From Dehalococcoides mccartyi (GTDB lineage Bacteria; Chloroflexota; Dehalococcoidia; GIF9; DYGU01): a stretch of 64,000 nucleotides of DNA. Position 1 is the first letter of the stretch. Each line of letters starts with the position of its first letter. The translations under genes and the position numbers were made by a program. Positions 17,958 to 26,140 of this stretch are shown piece after piece. The stretch covers positions 1 through 64,000 of the forward strand of contig DYGU01000001.1 of NCBI GenBank assembly GCA_020724525.1. The letters run 5' to 3'. The notes beneath the pieces were generated by a model. That model worked only from the letters and a program-made list of their open reading frames with translations, had not been told where the DNA came from and made no database searches.

Positions 17958-19670
17958 TTAAGGTTTAATTCCTTCAGTTTTTAGAAACTCTTTAACTCTG
18001 TTAGCTACCCCAGCTAAAGGTAGAAGTTGGGTTTGTTTTTGGTGACGCCATTTTATTTCTAAGCTTTCTTTTTCCAGAGTCCGGGGGCTGAGGGTAAGAC
18101 GAAGGGGGATGCCTAAAAGGTCAGCATCATTGAATTTAACTCCGGGAGATTCATTACGGTCGTCAAAAAGTACTTCTATACCTTCGTCTATTAAATTCGC
18201 ATAAATCTTTTCTGCCGTCTCAGATACCTTAGGATTCTCCATATATAAGGGGCAAAGATAAACCTGATAGGGAGCAATAGACAAAGGCCAGACAATACCT
18301 TTATCATCATGGTTTTGTTCTACTGCTGCCGCTAATAACCGCCCCAGACCTATGCCATAGCAACCCATGACGATAGGGCGAGAAATACCAGTCTGGTCAA
18401 GAAGAAAGGCTGATAATTTCTCACTGAGGAAAGTGCCCAATTTAAAAACATGACCTACCTCAATACCGAAGGCAGTTAGAAGCGGACTACCACACCTGAG
18501 GCACGGGTTACCCGAACGAGCTTTAGCAATATCAGTAATAAGACTGACTTCAAAATCTCGGGGGTAATTAACATTTTTAAGATGAGTGTCTGGCTTGTTG
18601 GCGCCGGCAATGAAATTGGTGCCCAGAGTTATAGAATCATCACCGACAATCTTCAATCCCTTTATCCCTACTGGAGACGCGGCACCAGCGATCAAACCAG
18701 CCGCCTCTACTTCAGCTTCCGTAGCCAAGCGGAGTTCAATGCACTTGAGTAAGTTTTTTAATTTAGTTTCATTAACTTCAAAATCACCCCTTATAACTAC
18801 AAAGACAATTTCACCATCAGCGAAATAGAAAACAGCCTTGAGGGTCCGACTGGGAGGAACACCAACAAAATTGGCGAGCTCGTCAATACTTTTAACTCCG
18901 GGCGTTAATATTTCCTCTAAGGGTAGAGGAGCTTCACTATTCAATCTTGGTTTAATGCTTTGAGCTTTCTCTAAATTAGCGGCGTAGCCGCACCGGGAGC
19001 AGTAGATAATTTCGTCTTCACCAGTTTCGGTGGTAACCATAAATTCGTGGGACTCTTTACCACCAATGGCTCCACTATCCGCTTCTACTAACACTGCCGA
19101 TAAGCCACAACAATTATAAATGTTTTGGTAAGCTTGAATCATTTTCCGGTAACTTTCATCCAACCCCAATTCATCAATATCAAAGCTATACAGGTCTTTC
19201 ATAATGAACTCTCGGACACGGAGTAGACCCCCCCGAGGTCGAGGCTCATCGCGGAACTTTGTCTGTATCTGGTAGAGAAGGAGAGGCAAGTCACGGTAAC
19301 TTTGAACATACCGGTGGACGAGTTCTGTAATCACCTCTTCATGAGTTGGACCAAGAGCTAATTTACGCTCCTTGCGGTCGGTCAAGATAAAAAGAGTTTT
19401 TCCGAAGGAAAAGTACCGTCCTGATTTTTCCCATAACTCAAGGGGCTGGAGAACTGGTAGCATAAGCTCCTGCCCTCCAGCCTTGTCCATCTCTTCTCGA
19501 ATTATCTGCTCGATTTTCCTGAGCACTCGCCATCCCAGAGGTAGATAGGAATAGACTCCGGCAGCGACTGGTTGAATCATACCTGCTCGAAGCAGCAGCC
19601 GGTGACTTATACTTTCGGCTTCGGCTGGGGCTTCACGCAATGTCTTGCCAAAAAGTTTAGAGAAACGCAT
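17958..19670 (-). CDS. proS: Prolyl-tRNA synthetase, bacterial type with editing insertion
   Basis: Charges tRNA-Pro. The 570 residues contain class II motif 1 and 2 segments (LPLGWRVLRKIEQIIREEM, TKFRDEPRPRGGLLRVREF), an INS editing domain in the middle (about 230-390), and the C-terminal anticodon-binding domain. Length matches the bacterial form. It is the last gene of the minus-strand series rpsB to proS, separated from ispG by about 240 bases that hold a small TM2 gene. Confidence 0.95.
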   Translation of the reverse strand: MRFSKLFGKTLREAPAEAESISHRLLLRAGMIQPVAAGVYSYLPLGWRVLRKIEQIIREEMDKAGGQELMLPVLQPLELWEKSGRYFSFGKTLFILTDRKERKLALGPTHEEVITELVHRYVQSYRDLPLLLYQIQTKFRDEPRPRGGLLRVREFIMKDLYSFDIDELGLDESYRKMIQAYQNIYNCCGLSAVLVEADSGAIGGKESHEFMVTTETGEDEIIYCSRCGYAANLEKAQSIKPRLNSEAPLPLEEILTPGVKSIDELANFVGVPPSRTLKAVFYFADGEIVFVVIRGDFEVNETKLKNLLKCIELRLATEAEVEAAGLIAGAASPVGIKGLKIVGDDSITLGTNFIAGANKPDTHLKNVNYPRDFEVSLITDIAKARSGNPCLRCGSPLLTAFGIEVGHVFKLGTFLSEKLSAFLLDQTGISRPIVMGCYGIGLGRLLAAAVEQNHDDKGIVWPLSIAPYQVYLCPLYMENPKVSETAEKIYANLIDEGIEVLFDDRNESPGVKFNDADLLGIPLRLTLSPRTLEKESLEIKWRHQKQTQLLPLAGVANRVKEFLKTEGIKP

Positions 19671-19688
19671 TTCTTCAGCTTTTTATGA

Positions 19689-19865
19689 TTAACTGACTTT
19701 TCCGAACCTATAACTGGCAATAGCTACATCAACCAGATACCAGACACCAAAGCCTCCGAGGGTTATTAACTTGAGAATACCCCATCCTATCTGTCCCCGG
19801 TAAAAGCGGTCCAAGCCAAAATAACCAGCAACAAAGGATATGATTAAGTTAACTGCTGTTGCCAT
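19689..19865 (-). CDS. TM2-domain small membrane protein
   Basis: A 58-residue frame with two hydrophobic segments around a [30 protein letters not shown] core. This is the TM2 domain pattern (G.HRFY.G..G.GILKL.TLGG.G.W.L.D). Function unknown. ATG 19865 has only a weak AAGAGAG. A much better site (AGGAGG, then ATG at about 19885) opens another frame that reads [10 protein letters not shown] and stops within 12 codons. The original gene may therefore have begun there and lost frame near 19850. Confidence 0.65.
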   Translation of the reverse strand: MATAVNLIISFVAGYFGLDRFYRGQIGWGILKLITLGGFGVWYLVDVAIASYRFGKVS

Positions 19866-19907
19866 TCTCTCTTAGCTTCCATTCATTTCCTCCTGTCAGT
19901 CTTATTT

Positions 19908-20960
19908 TCAACGGACTATTTCAAATACCTTTTTCATCAAAACTCCCAAGAAATCCTTTTCCTCTACGCTCCCTACCACTTTACCCTTCCTGAAAATAGC
20001 TCCTTTGCCTTTGCCACAGGCAATGCCAACATCAGCATCTTTAGCCTCACCAGGACCGTTGACAATACACCCCATAACTGCCACTTTTACCGGTTTGGTT
20101 ATTCCCTTTAATTCTTTATCAACAGCTTCAGCCAGAGCAATAATATCAACTTCTGCCCGCCCACAGGAAGGACAACTTACCAGAATAGGACCATGCTCTC
20201 TGAGATTTAAACTTTTAAGAATTTCATAGGCTATAGCTACTTCCTCACAGGGATGCGCGCTTAAGGAGACTCGAATAGTATCGCCGATACCTTGATAGAG
20301 AAGGATACCTATACCCACCGCACTACGAAGACTGCCGGTTCTGGGAAGCCCAGCTTCGGTAATACCTAAATGAAGGGGATGTGTCGTCTTTCCGGCAATC
20401 ATCTGATAAGCTTCAATAGTAGCTGGCACATCAAAGGCTTTAAGGGAAATTTTGATTAAGTCAAAATCAAGTTTCTCCAGGAACTCAACTTGGGCTAAAG
20501 CCGTTTTGACCATATGTTCAGCTATGGGAATATCAGGTTTGGGGGCTGGGGGTAAGCTACCAGCATTAACCCCAACGCGAATGGGGACTTGCCGTTCTTT
20601 AGCAATATGGACTATCTTAGCGATTTGCTCAGGGTCACTAATATTACCTGGATTTAATCGAAGACCATCAATTCCAGCTTGTAGAGCTATGAGGGCAAGA
20701 CGGTAATCAAAGTGAATATCGGCAATAAGAGGGAGAGAGCTATTCCTCTTGATAATGGGTATTGCCTCAGCGGTTTCTCTGTCGGGCACAGCTATGCGGA
20801 CTAATTCACAGCCACAATCTTTTAACTCTTGTATTTGTCTTATGGTAGCTCGGGTATTGCGAGTATCAGTTTTAGTCATCGACTGCACTCGAATAGGAGC
20901 CTCGCCACCAACAGTTACATCACCAATTCTAATAACCTTAGAAAGCCTGCGCTGTATCAT
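19908..20960 (-). CDS. ispG: 4-hydroxy-3-methylbut-2-enyl diphosphate synthase
   Basis: Penultimate enzyme of the MEP isoprenoid pathway, converting MEcPP to HMBPP with a [4Fe-4S] cluster. The 350 residues have the TIM-barrel start (RVQSMTKTDTRN), then the cluster cysteines in SCPSCGRAEVD and MGCIVNGPGEAKDAD. It overlaps the rseP stop by 4 bases and lies two genes from dxr, so two pathway steps share one operon. Confidence 0.96.
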   Translation of the reverse strand: MIQRRLSKVIRIGDVTVGGEAPIRVQSMTKTDTRNTRATIRQIQELKDCGCELVRIAVPDRETAEAIPIIKRNSSLPLIADIHFDYRLALIALQAGIDGLRLNPGNISDPEQIAKIVHIAKERQVPIRVGVNAGSLPPAPKPDIPIAEHMVKTALAQVEFLEKLDFDLIKISLKAFDVPATIEAYQMIAGKTTHPLHLGITEAGLPRTGSLRSAVGIGILLYQGIGDTIRVSLSAHPCEEVAIAYEILKSLNLREHGPILVSCPSCGRAEVDIIALAEAVDKELKGITKPVKVAVMGCIVNGPGEAKDADVGIACGKGKGAIFRKGKVVGSVEEKDFLGVLMKKVFEIVR

Positions 20961-22012
20961 GGAAACAAACTTTCTCCTCGAATAATACGGAGGATATCAT
21001 GGTAAGTCACAGCAAAAATGACACCTATCAATATGATAAAACCGACGAGGTGAACCAGCCCCTCTTTCTTCGGTGATATTCTTTTTCCGCGACGAAGCCA
21101 TTCCAGAAATACAAAAATAAGTCTACCTCCGTCAAGACCAGGAAAAGGAAACAGGTTAATTATAGCTAAATTTAGACTTATAAGGGCAGCAAGTTGCATC
21201 AGGGGACTAATTCCGGCTTTAGCTACCTCCCCGGTTACCTGAGCAATACCTACAGGACCAGCAAGCTGGGGTAATTTTCCTCTGATAAACCAGCTCATCA
21301 CTTCATTCCGAAACAGGACAAGAATTTCCCAGCACTGACGAATACCTAAAGGAATTGCTTTCCAGACAGGGTATGATTGGTGAATTATAGTGCTACCTAC
21401 CCCGGTAACAACAATACCAATGGCTCCCTGCTCTGGTGGTGGGTTCCATCGGGGTATTACTTTCATCTCCTTTAGCTCCAGGCTTGGTTTCTGAATAAGT
21501 ATGGTTGTCTCTGAACCGAGATTAAGCCGAATAAAGTAGCCAGCATCCCCACGGTTTTTAACTGGACGGTTATTTATCTTAAGAATAATGTCCCCTGGTT
21601 CTATACCGGCAATATAGGCTGGCGATGCCGGGGCTACTTTTTCGACCACGACTTTCTCAGTCACTGCATTGTGAGGGATGGCAAGACTTAAGGAGAAAAA
21701 GACTACTGGCACAAGGATATTCATTATGGAGCCGGCACTGAGAACTATAAATCTGGTAGCAATGCTCTTGCTCGCTAAGCTTCCGGGCAGAGTCGGGTCT
21801 TCCTCACCTAATAGCCTGACAAAACCACCAAAAGGCAAAAGATTAAGGGAATAAACTGTTTCCCCTCGCTTGATACTGAAAAGTCGGGGAGGGAAACCAA
21901 AGCCAAATTCCAGTACCTTTATTCCTGAAGACTTGGCAGCAATAAAGTGTCCTAACTCATGACTGAGGATAAGGACTGCCAAAAGACCAATGAACGCTAA
22001 TATAGTTATCAT
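20957..22012 (-). CDS. rseP: Site-2 type membrane metalloprotease (RseP-like, M50)
   Basis: A 351-residue intramembrane protease. It has HELGH in the first membrane segment (LILSHELGHFIAAK), one PDZ domain (VEKVAPASPAYIAGIEPGDIILKINN, about 123-150) and the second metal-site motif FPFPGLDGGRL near residue 290. Only one PDZ domain is present, as in Gram-positive-type members. It overlaps dxr by 4 bases and ispG by 4 bases. Confidence 0.93.
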   Translation of the reverse strand: MITILAFIGLLAVLILSHELGHFIAAKSSGIKVLEFGFGFPPRLFSIKRGETVYSLNLLPFGGFVRLLGEEDPTLPGSLASKSIATRFIVLSAGSIMNILVPVVFFSLSLAIPHNAVTEKVVVEKVAPASPAYIAGIEPGDIILKINNRPVKNRGDAGYFIRLNLGSETTILIQKPSLELKEMKVIPRWNPPPEQGAIGIVVTGVGSTIIHQSYPVWKAIPLGIRQCWEILVLFRNEVMSWFIRGKLPQLAGPVGIAQVTGEVAKAGISPLMQLAALISLNLAIINLFPFPGLDGGRLIFVFLEWLRRGKRISPKKEGLVHLVGFIILIGVIFAVTYHDILRIIRGESLFP

Positions 22013-23142
22013 TGGCTACCTTCTTGGGCAATGCGTAAGGCTGTCTCTCTTGCCCAGATATCAGCGACAAGGACTTCATCCAATGACGGTTGCTCAACAC
22101 TATGATGAAGCTCTAAAGTTCTATCTATTATTTTAGGGATTGTCATGAAGTTAATCTGGTTGTTAAGGAAAAACTCCACAGCTACCTCATCAGCAGCGCA
22201 GAGCACTGCTGGGTAAGTTCCTCCTTTCTCGCCAGCCTCTCTTGCTAATCGGAGACAAGGAAAGCGGTCATAATCCACTGGCTCAAAGTTTAGGCAAGAC
22301 ATTTGACATAAATCAAGAGATGGTAACGCCGGATTGGACAGCCGCTCAGGATAAGACAGAGCATATTGGATAGGTAACCGCATATCTGGAAGACTGAGCT
22401 GGGCTTTCAAGCATTTATCGGTAAATTCTACTACAGAATGGATAATACTCTGGGGGTGGATTATCACTTCAATTTTATCAAAGGGGATATCAAAAAGCCA
22501 GTGAGCTTCAATTATTTCAAGACCTTTATTCATTAGAGTTGCTGAATCTATAGTTACTTTCCTCCCCATTTTCCAGGTAGGGTGCTGGAGGGCTTCGGCG
22601 GCGGTCACTTCAGCCAAGTGGGAGAACGAGTACTTGTAAAAAGGTCCTCCGGAAGCAGTCAGGAAAAGTCGGTCTACTTTGTCTCTTTCGCCTTGAAGAC
22701 ATTGCCATATGGCGCTATGTTCACTATCAATAGGTGAAATTTGAGCTTCATACTGCCGGGTTTTGATAACCATTTCTCCCGCCATTACCAGCACTTCTTT
22801 ATTAGCTAAAGCAACTCTTTTACCTGTTTTTAAGGCCGTCAAGGTTGGAATTAATCCGATTTTTCCCGAGGTGGCAACTACCACTATATCCACATCAGGG
22901 CAGGAGACGATTTCTTCCATGGTCAAGTATTTTTTCCCCCTTGGTAGGGAAAGCTTTAAGGGGGAGTAAACCAGCTCTGGCTCGAATTCCTGGATCTGCT
23001 TAACCAGTAAATCAACATTTCTGCCAGCGGCTAAAGCCACCACTTTAAACTTTTGAGGAAAGGTGCGAATTATCTCTAAAGTTTGTTGTCCGATAGAGCC
23101 TGTAGAACCTAATAAAGCTACTCTTTTTATGCTACTATCCAT
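22009..23142 (-). CDS. dxr: 1-deoxy-D-xylulose 5-phosphate reductoisomerase
   Basis: Second step of the MEP pathway, DXP to MEP with NADPH. The 377 residues show the Rossmann start VALLGSTGSIGQQTLEI, the metal and substrate motif PIDSEHSAIWQCLQG, the flexible loop HPTWKMGRKVTIDSATLMNKGLE, and the helical C-terminal domain. The start overlaps the end of cdsA by 16 bases, consistent with translational coupling. Confidence 0.96.
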   Translation of the reverse strand: MDSSIKRVALLGSTGSIGQQTLEIIRTFPQKFKVVALAAGRNVDLLVKQIQEFEPELVYSPLKLSLPRGKKYLTMEEIVSCPDVDIVVVATSGKIGLIPTLTALKTGKRVALANKEVLVMAGEMVIKTRQYEAQISPIDSEHSAIWQCLQGERDKVDRLFLTASGGPFYKYSFSHLAEVTAAEALQHPTWKMGRKVTIDSATLMNKGLEIIEAHWLFDIPFDKIEVIIHPQSIIHSVVEFTDKCLKAQLSLPDMRLPIQYALSYPERLSNPALPSLDLCQMSCLNFEPVDYDRFPCLRLAREAGEKGGTYPAVLCAADEVAVEFFLNNQINFMTIPKIIDRTLELHHSVEQPSLDEVLVADIWARETALRIAQEGSQ

Positions 23143-23933
23143 ACTACATAATAGTATACTACGGCACCACTAAAAATAATGCTGTCTATACGGTCAAGGA
23201 TACCCCCGTGCCCTGGTATTAGCCTGCTTGAGTCCTTAACTCCGGCGTTCCTCTTCAATAATGACTCAACCAAGTCGCCAAGTTGGGCAAAGAGACTAAC
23301 GAAGAAGCCTAAAAGGAGCGTTTGCCACAGATTAATGCGTAGGTGGAAAATAGTGCTGAGGATTAGTGAGGTAGCAATTGCCCCTACCCCCCCACCAATA
23401 GCACCCTCCCAGGTTTTGCCTGGACTTATTTTTGGAGTTAAAAGATGTTTCCCCCAAGTTCTACCCACAAGAAAGGCACCAGTATCGCTGGCAAAGGTAG
23501 TGAGAAAAGCTAACAAAGCCCAGTAACGACCATCAGTTAGGCTCCTAATCTCGACCCAGTAACTGAGCATCCAGCCTATATAAAGAACACCGGTTATTGT
23601 CCATGCCCAATTACCTAAAGTAGCTTCCCGCCAAGGTAGGAACAAAAACCAAATTGAACAAAGGACGACAGTTAGAGTTACGAGTGTGGGTATCGTAGCT
23701 ACATTCTCAAAATGAGGACTTAATACAAATAAAAGAGACCAAGGTAGACCAAAATAAGCAAAGCTCTGTGCCTTGCTCGGAATTACCATCCGGTAAAATT
23801 CGATGTTACCTAATACAGCCCCAAGGGCTATTAATAAAGTGAACCAAGGTTCCCCAAACCAGACAATAATAATCAGGGTGGGCAGACCTATGAGGATAGT
23901 AATAGTTCTCTGCCCGAACGTGCCAATAGTCAT
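23127..23933 (-). CDS. cdsA: Phosphatidate cytidylyltransferase
   Basis: Makes CDP-diacylglycerol for phospholipid synthesis. The 268-residue polytopic membrane protein ends with the CDP signature SLLKRNAGVKDSSRLIPGHG followed by DRIDS. In the common cluster uppS lies directly before cdsA; here only 135 bases separate frr and cdsA and they contain a repeat, not uppS. Confidence 0.94.
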   Translation of the reverse strand: MTIGTFGQRTITILIGLPTLIIIVWFGEPWFTLLIALGAVLGNIEFYRMVIPSKAQSFAYFGLPWSLLFVLSPHFENVATIPTLVTLTVVLCSIWFLFLPWREATLGNWAWTITGVLYIGWMLSYWVEIRSLTDGRYWALLAFLTTFASDTGAFLVGRTWGKHLLTPKISPGKTWEGAIGGGVGAIATSLILSTIFHLRINLWQTLLLGFFVSLFAQLGDLVESLLKRNAGVKDSSRLIPGHGGILDRIDSIIFSGAVVYYYVVWIVA

Positions 23934-23960
23934 CTAACTATCTGCAATAACTTTGTTGCC

Positions 23961-24018
23961 CTCAACTTTGTTCAGGATGGTGGACAAGCATTAATAATCA
24001 CCCGCAAGTGTTCAGGGG
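23961..24018. repeat. Dispersed repeat, copy A
   Basis: A 58-base stretch starting CTCAACTTTGTTCAGGATGG aligns without gaps over its first 40 bases with 27661-27700, with about 31 matches; most differences are transitions. It ends in TTCAGGGG, like the other copy's CAACAGGGG. It occupies the place between frr and cdsA where uppS is normally found. Confidence 0.55.
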
Positions 24019-24068
24019 TTGATTAGTTTGACGTCGGAAGGTAGTTGGCTGAATTTCTGAAGCATCTT

Positions 24069-24623
24069 TTAGGCTCCCATTATTTCAGCTTCTTTATGTC
24101 GGCTTATTTCGTTTACTCTTTCTATGAAAACATCGGTAAGTTTTTGAAGTCGTTCGGAGGCACGGGTATATTCGTCCTTGGATATTTGCTTGTTCTTTTC
24201 TAACTCCCTCAGTTGCTCTATCCCGTCTCTCCTGAGATTACGCAAAACTACTCGCCCTTCCTCAGCCCTTTTGCGTACTACTTTAACTAATTCTTGCCGC
24301 CGTTCTTCACTAAGATGTGGAATAGGAACGCGGATCACATTGCCGTCGCTCGTTGGGTTAAGGCTCAGGTCAGATTTGAGAATCGCCTTTTCAATACTAT
24401 GGACTGAACTGCGGTCCCAGGGCTGGATGAGAATTAGCCTGGCTTCAGGTATCGTGATAGTGGCAAGTTGATTGAGAGGAGTGGGGACGCCGTGATAGTC
24501 GACTTTAATGTGTTCAACCAAAGCCGATGTAGCGCGTCCCGTGCGTAAAGATGCCAATTCCCGTGCCAAGACGTCAACAGCTTTTCCCATCTTAACGTCT
24601 ATTTCCTGAAGAATCTCATTAAT
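24069..24623 (-). CDS. frr: Ribosome recycling factor
   Basis: Splits post-termination ribosomes with EF-G. From ATG 24623 the 184 residues match the family in length and begin MINEILQEIDVKMGKAVDVL. Conserved LRTGRAT and IRVPIPHLSEERRQELVK are present. The frame is open to 24683, but the extra 20 residues look unlike RRF and coincide with a PyrH remnant in another frame. No good Shine-Dalgarno precedes ATG 24623; it was probably coupled to the upstream pyrH, whose stop TAA overlaps it. Confidence 0.94.
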   Translation of the reverse strand: MNEILQEIDVKMGKAVDVLARELASLRTGRATSALVEHIKVDYHGVPTPLNQLATITIPEARLILIQPWDRSSVHSIEKAILKSDLSLNPTSDGNVIRVPIPHLSEERRQELVKVVRKRAEEGRVVLRNLRRDGIEQLRELEKNKQISKDEYTRASERLQKLTDVFIERVNEISRHKEAEIMGA

Positions 24624-24696
24624 CATTGGTTTCTGTACTGGAAACAACAGTGACGATGAGTTCTCCGAAAACCACCTTCTCAATAGCTTCGTGATT
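24619..24696 (-). pseudogene. pyrH: C-terminal scar of pyrH (UMP kinase)
   Basis: On the minus strand between tsf and frr, 25 codons read to HEAIEKVVFGELIVTVVSS and end TAA at 24619. UMP kinases typically end (R/K)VVxGExxGTLI(T/S), for example RVVMGEKEGTLITE in E. coli, and pyrH is normally between tsf and frr. The fragment stands in that place, next to the frr start, but is cut off by TAG just upstream and only 17 bases from the tsf stop. I read it as what is left after deletion of pyrH. The match is short, so this is an inference. Confidence 0.55.
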
Positions 24697-24713
24697 CTAA
24701 ACTAATGTCAATT

Positions 24714-25220
24714 TTAATAGTAACCCAGCTCGAATCGGGCAAACCGTCGCACCTTGATATTCTCGCCAACTTTGGCTATGACTTCGTTAATAATGTCTTG
24801 GACAGTTTTGCTATTGTCTTTGATAAAAGGTTGAAGGAGAAGACAAACTTCTTGAGGCTCTATATTAGAGTTTGGTGGAACTTCTATGGAAGAAACGAAT
24901 TTGGGAGCCATGGCAGCCACCTGCAAGGCTAAATCATGAATAAGTTTTCTAAATTCATCAGTGCGTGCCACAAAATCAGTCTCACAATTAACTTCTATCA
25001 TCGCTCCGACCCGCCCCCCAGGATGAACGTAAGCCTCAATTGCCCCATCAGTAGCGATTCGGTTCGCCTTCCTTTCGGCAAGTGCCAGCCCTTGTTGCCT
25101 GAGAATCTGTATAGCTTTCTCTAAGTCCCCTTTTGTCTCTGTCAGAGCTTTTTTACACTCTATAATGCTAACACCAGTCCTATCCCTGAGTTTTTTTACC
25201 AGCGTAATCGAAATTTCCAA
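24714..25220 (-). CDS. tsf: Elongation factor Ts, short form
   Basis: Nucleotide exchange factor for EF-Tu. The frame opens at 25268, but AAGGAGG at 25226-25232 lies 5 bases before TTG 25220, giving MEISITLVKKLRDRTG, the usual EF-Ts beginning. The resulting 168 residues contain the UBA-like domain (RTGVSIIECKKAL), the exchange motif TDFVARTDEF and a short core. It lacks the second core subdomain and coiled coil of the long E. coli form. It follows rpsB. Confidence 0.93.
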   Translation of the reverse strand: MEISITLVKKLRDRTGVSIIECKKALTETKGDLEKAIQILRQQGLALAERKANRIATDGAIEAYVHPGGRVGAMIEVNCETDFVARTDEFRKLIHDLALQVAAMAPKFVSSIEVPPNSNIEPQEVCLLLQPFIKDNSKTVQDIINEVIAKVGENIKVRRFARFELGYY

Positions 25221-25264
25221 TTCAACCTCCTTGATATTAGGAAAGGGGGTAAACAAAAACTTTG

Positions 25265-26044
25265 TCAAATTTCTTCAGGGGCGAAAGTATAGGATCCTAC
25301 CACTTCAGCGTTCTTAACTTCAGTGAGTGGTTCCAAAGTCTCCACCAACTCGCCTTCTTTTATTGTTTTCCCTTCGAGAATAGCATCAGCAATTTTGCTG
25401 CAAATAAGCTTGATTGCTTTGATGGCATCATCGTTAGCTGGAATAGGGTAATCGATCTCACTGGGGTCGCAATTAGTATCAACAATAGCCACTACGGGTA
25501 TTCCTATCTTCTTAGCTTCAGCCAAGGCAATTTTTTCCTTTGTTGGGTCAATGATGAAAAGTGCCCCGGGAAGAGAGGTCATTTCTTTAAAGCCACCCAT
25601 CTGTCGGTTGAGACGCTGGATTTCTTCTTCAAGTTTCAGCCTTTCTTTTTTGGGTAGATAATCCAGTTCCCCTCTTGTTTTTCTATCCTCAAGACGAACC
25701 AAATAATCGATGCGAGCTTGTATGGTAACAAAGTTGGTCAACATCCCTCCCAACCACCTTAAGTTAACGTAGTAAGCACCACACCTCTTAGCTTCCTCCT
25801 CGACCGCTTCTTGAGCTTGTTTTTTAGTGCCTACAAAGAGAACAGTTTGCCCATTTGCCGAGATGTCTTTGAGGGAGGCACAAGCCTTTTCTAACATAAC
25901 TACAGTCTGCTCTAAGTCAATAATGTGAATACCATTGCGCTGGGTGAATATATAGCTCTTCATCTTAGGATGCCAGCGACTGGTCTGGTGCCCAAAATGA
26001 GCGCCAGCTTCTAATAGTTGTTTTACTGAAGTAGATTTAGTCAA
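25265..26044 (-). CDS. rpsB: Ribosomal protein uS2
   Basis: A 259-residue small-subunit protein with [41 protein letters not shown] and [21 protein letters not shown]. The start is TTG 26044 behind GGGGAA. It has its own promoter about 50 bases upstream and begins the rpsB-tsf-frr-cdsA-dxr-rseP-ispG series. Confidence 0.96.
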   Translation of the reverse strand: MTKSTSVKQLLEAGAHFGHQTSRWHPKMKSYIFTQRNGIHIIDLEQTVVMLEKACASLKDISANGQTVLFVGTKKQAQEAVEEEAKRCGAYYVNLRWLGGMLTNFVTIQARIDYLVRLEDRKTRGELDYLPKKERLKLEEEIQRLNRQMGGFKEMTSLPGALFIIDPTKEKIALAEAKKIGIPVVAIVDTNCDPSEIDYPIPANDDAIKAIKLICSKIADAILEGKTIKEGELVETLEPLTEVKNAEVVGSYTFAPEEI

Positions 26045-26093
26045 ATTTGTTCCCCGTTTTCGAGCCGTATTTTATAGTCAAAAATTGGCTTTA

Positions 26094-26122
26094 AGTATAG
26101 CACACCTGATTTAGAGGCACAA
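26094..26122 (-). promoter_or_regulatory. Promoter of the rpsB operon
   Basis: Minus strand TTGTGC (26117-26122), 17-base spacer, TATACT (26094-26099). The -10 is near consensus, the -35 weaker. It lies between hslU and rpsB, 50 bases before the rpsB start. Confidence 0.5.
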
Positions 26123-26140
26123 TGTTTTGCCCGGGGTCGC

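Noticed and set aside
24623-24683. 20-residue N-terminal extension of ribosome recycling factor
   Set aside because: It does not resemble RRF and coincides with the PyrH scar in another frame.
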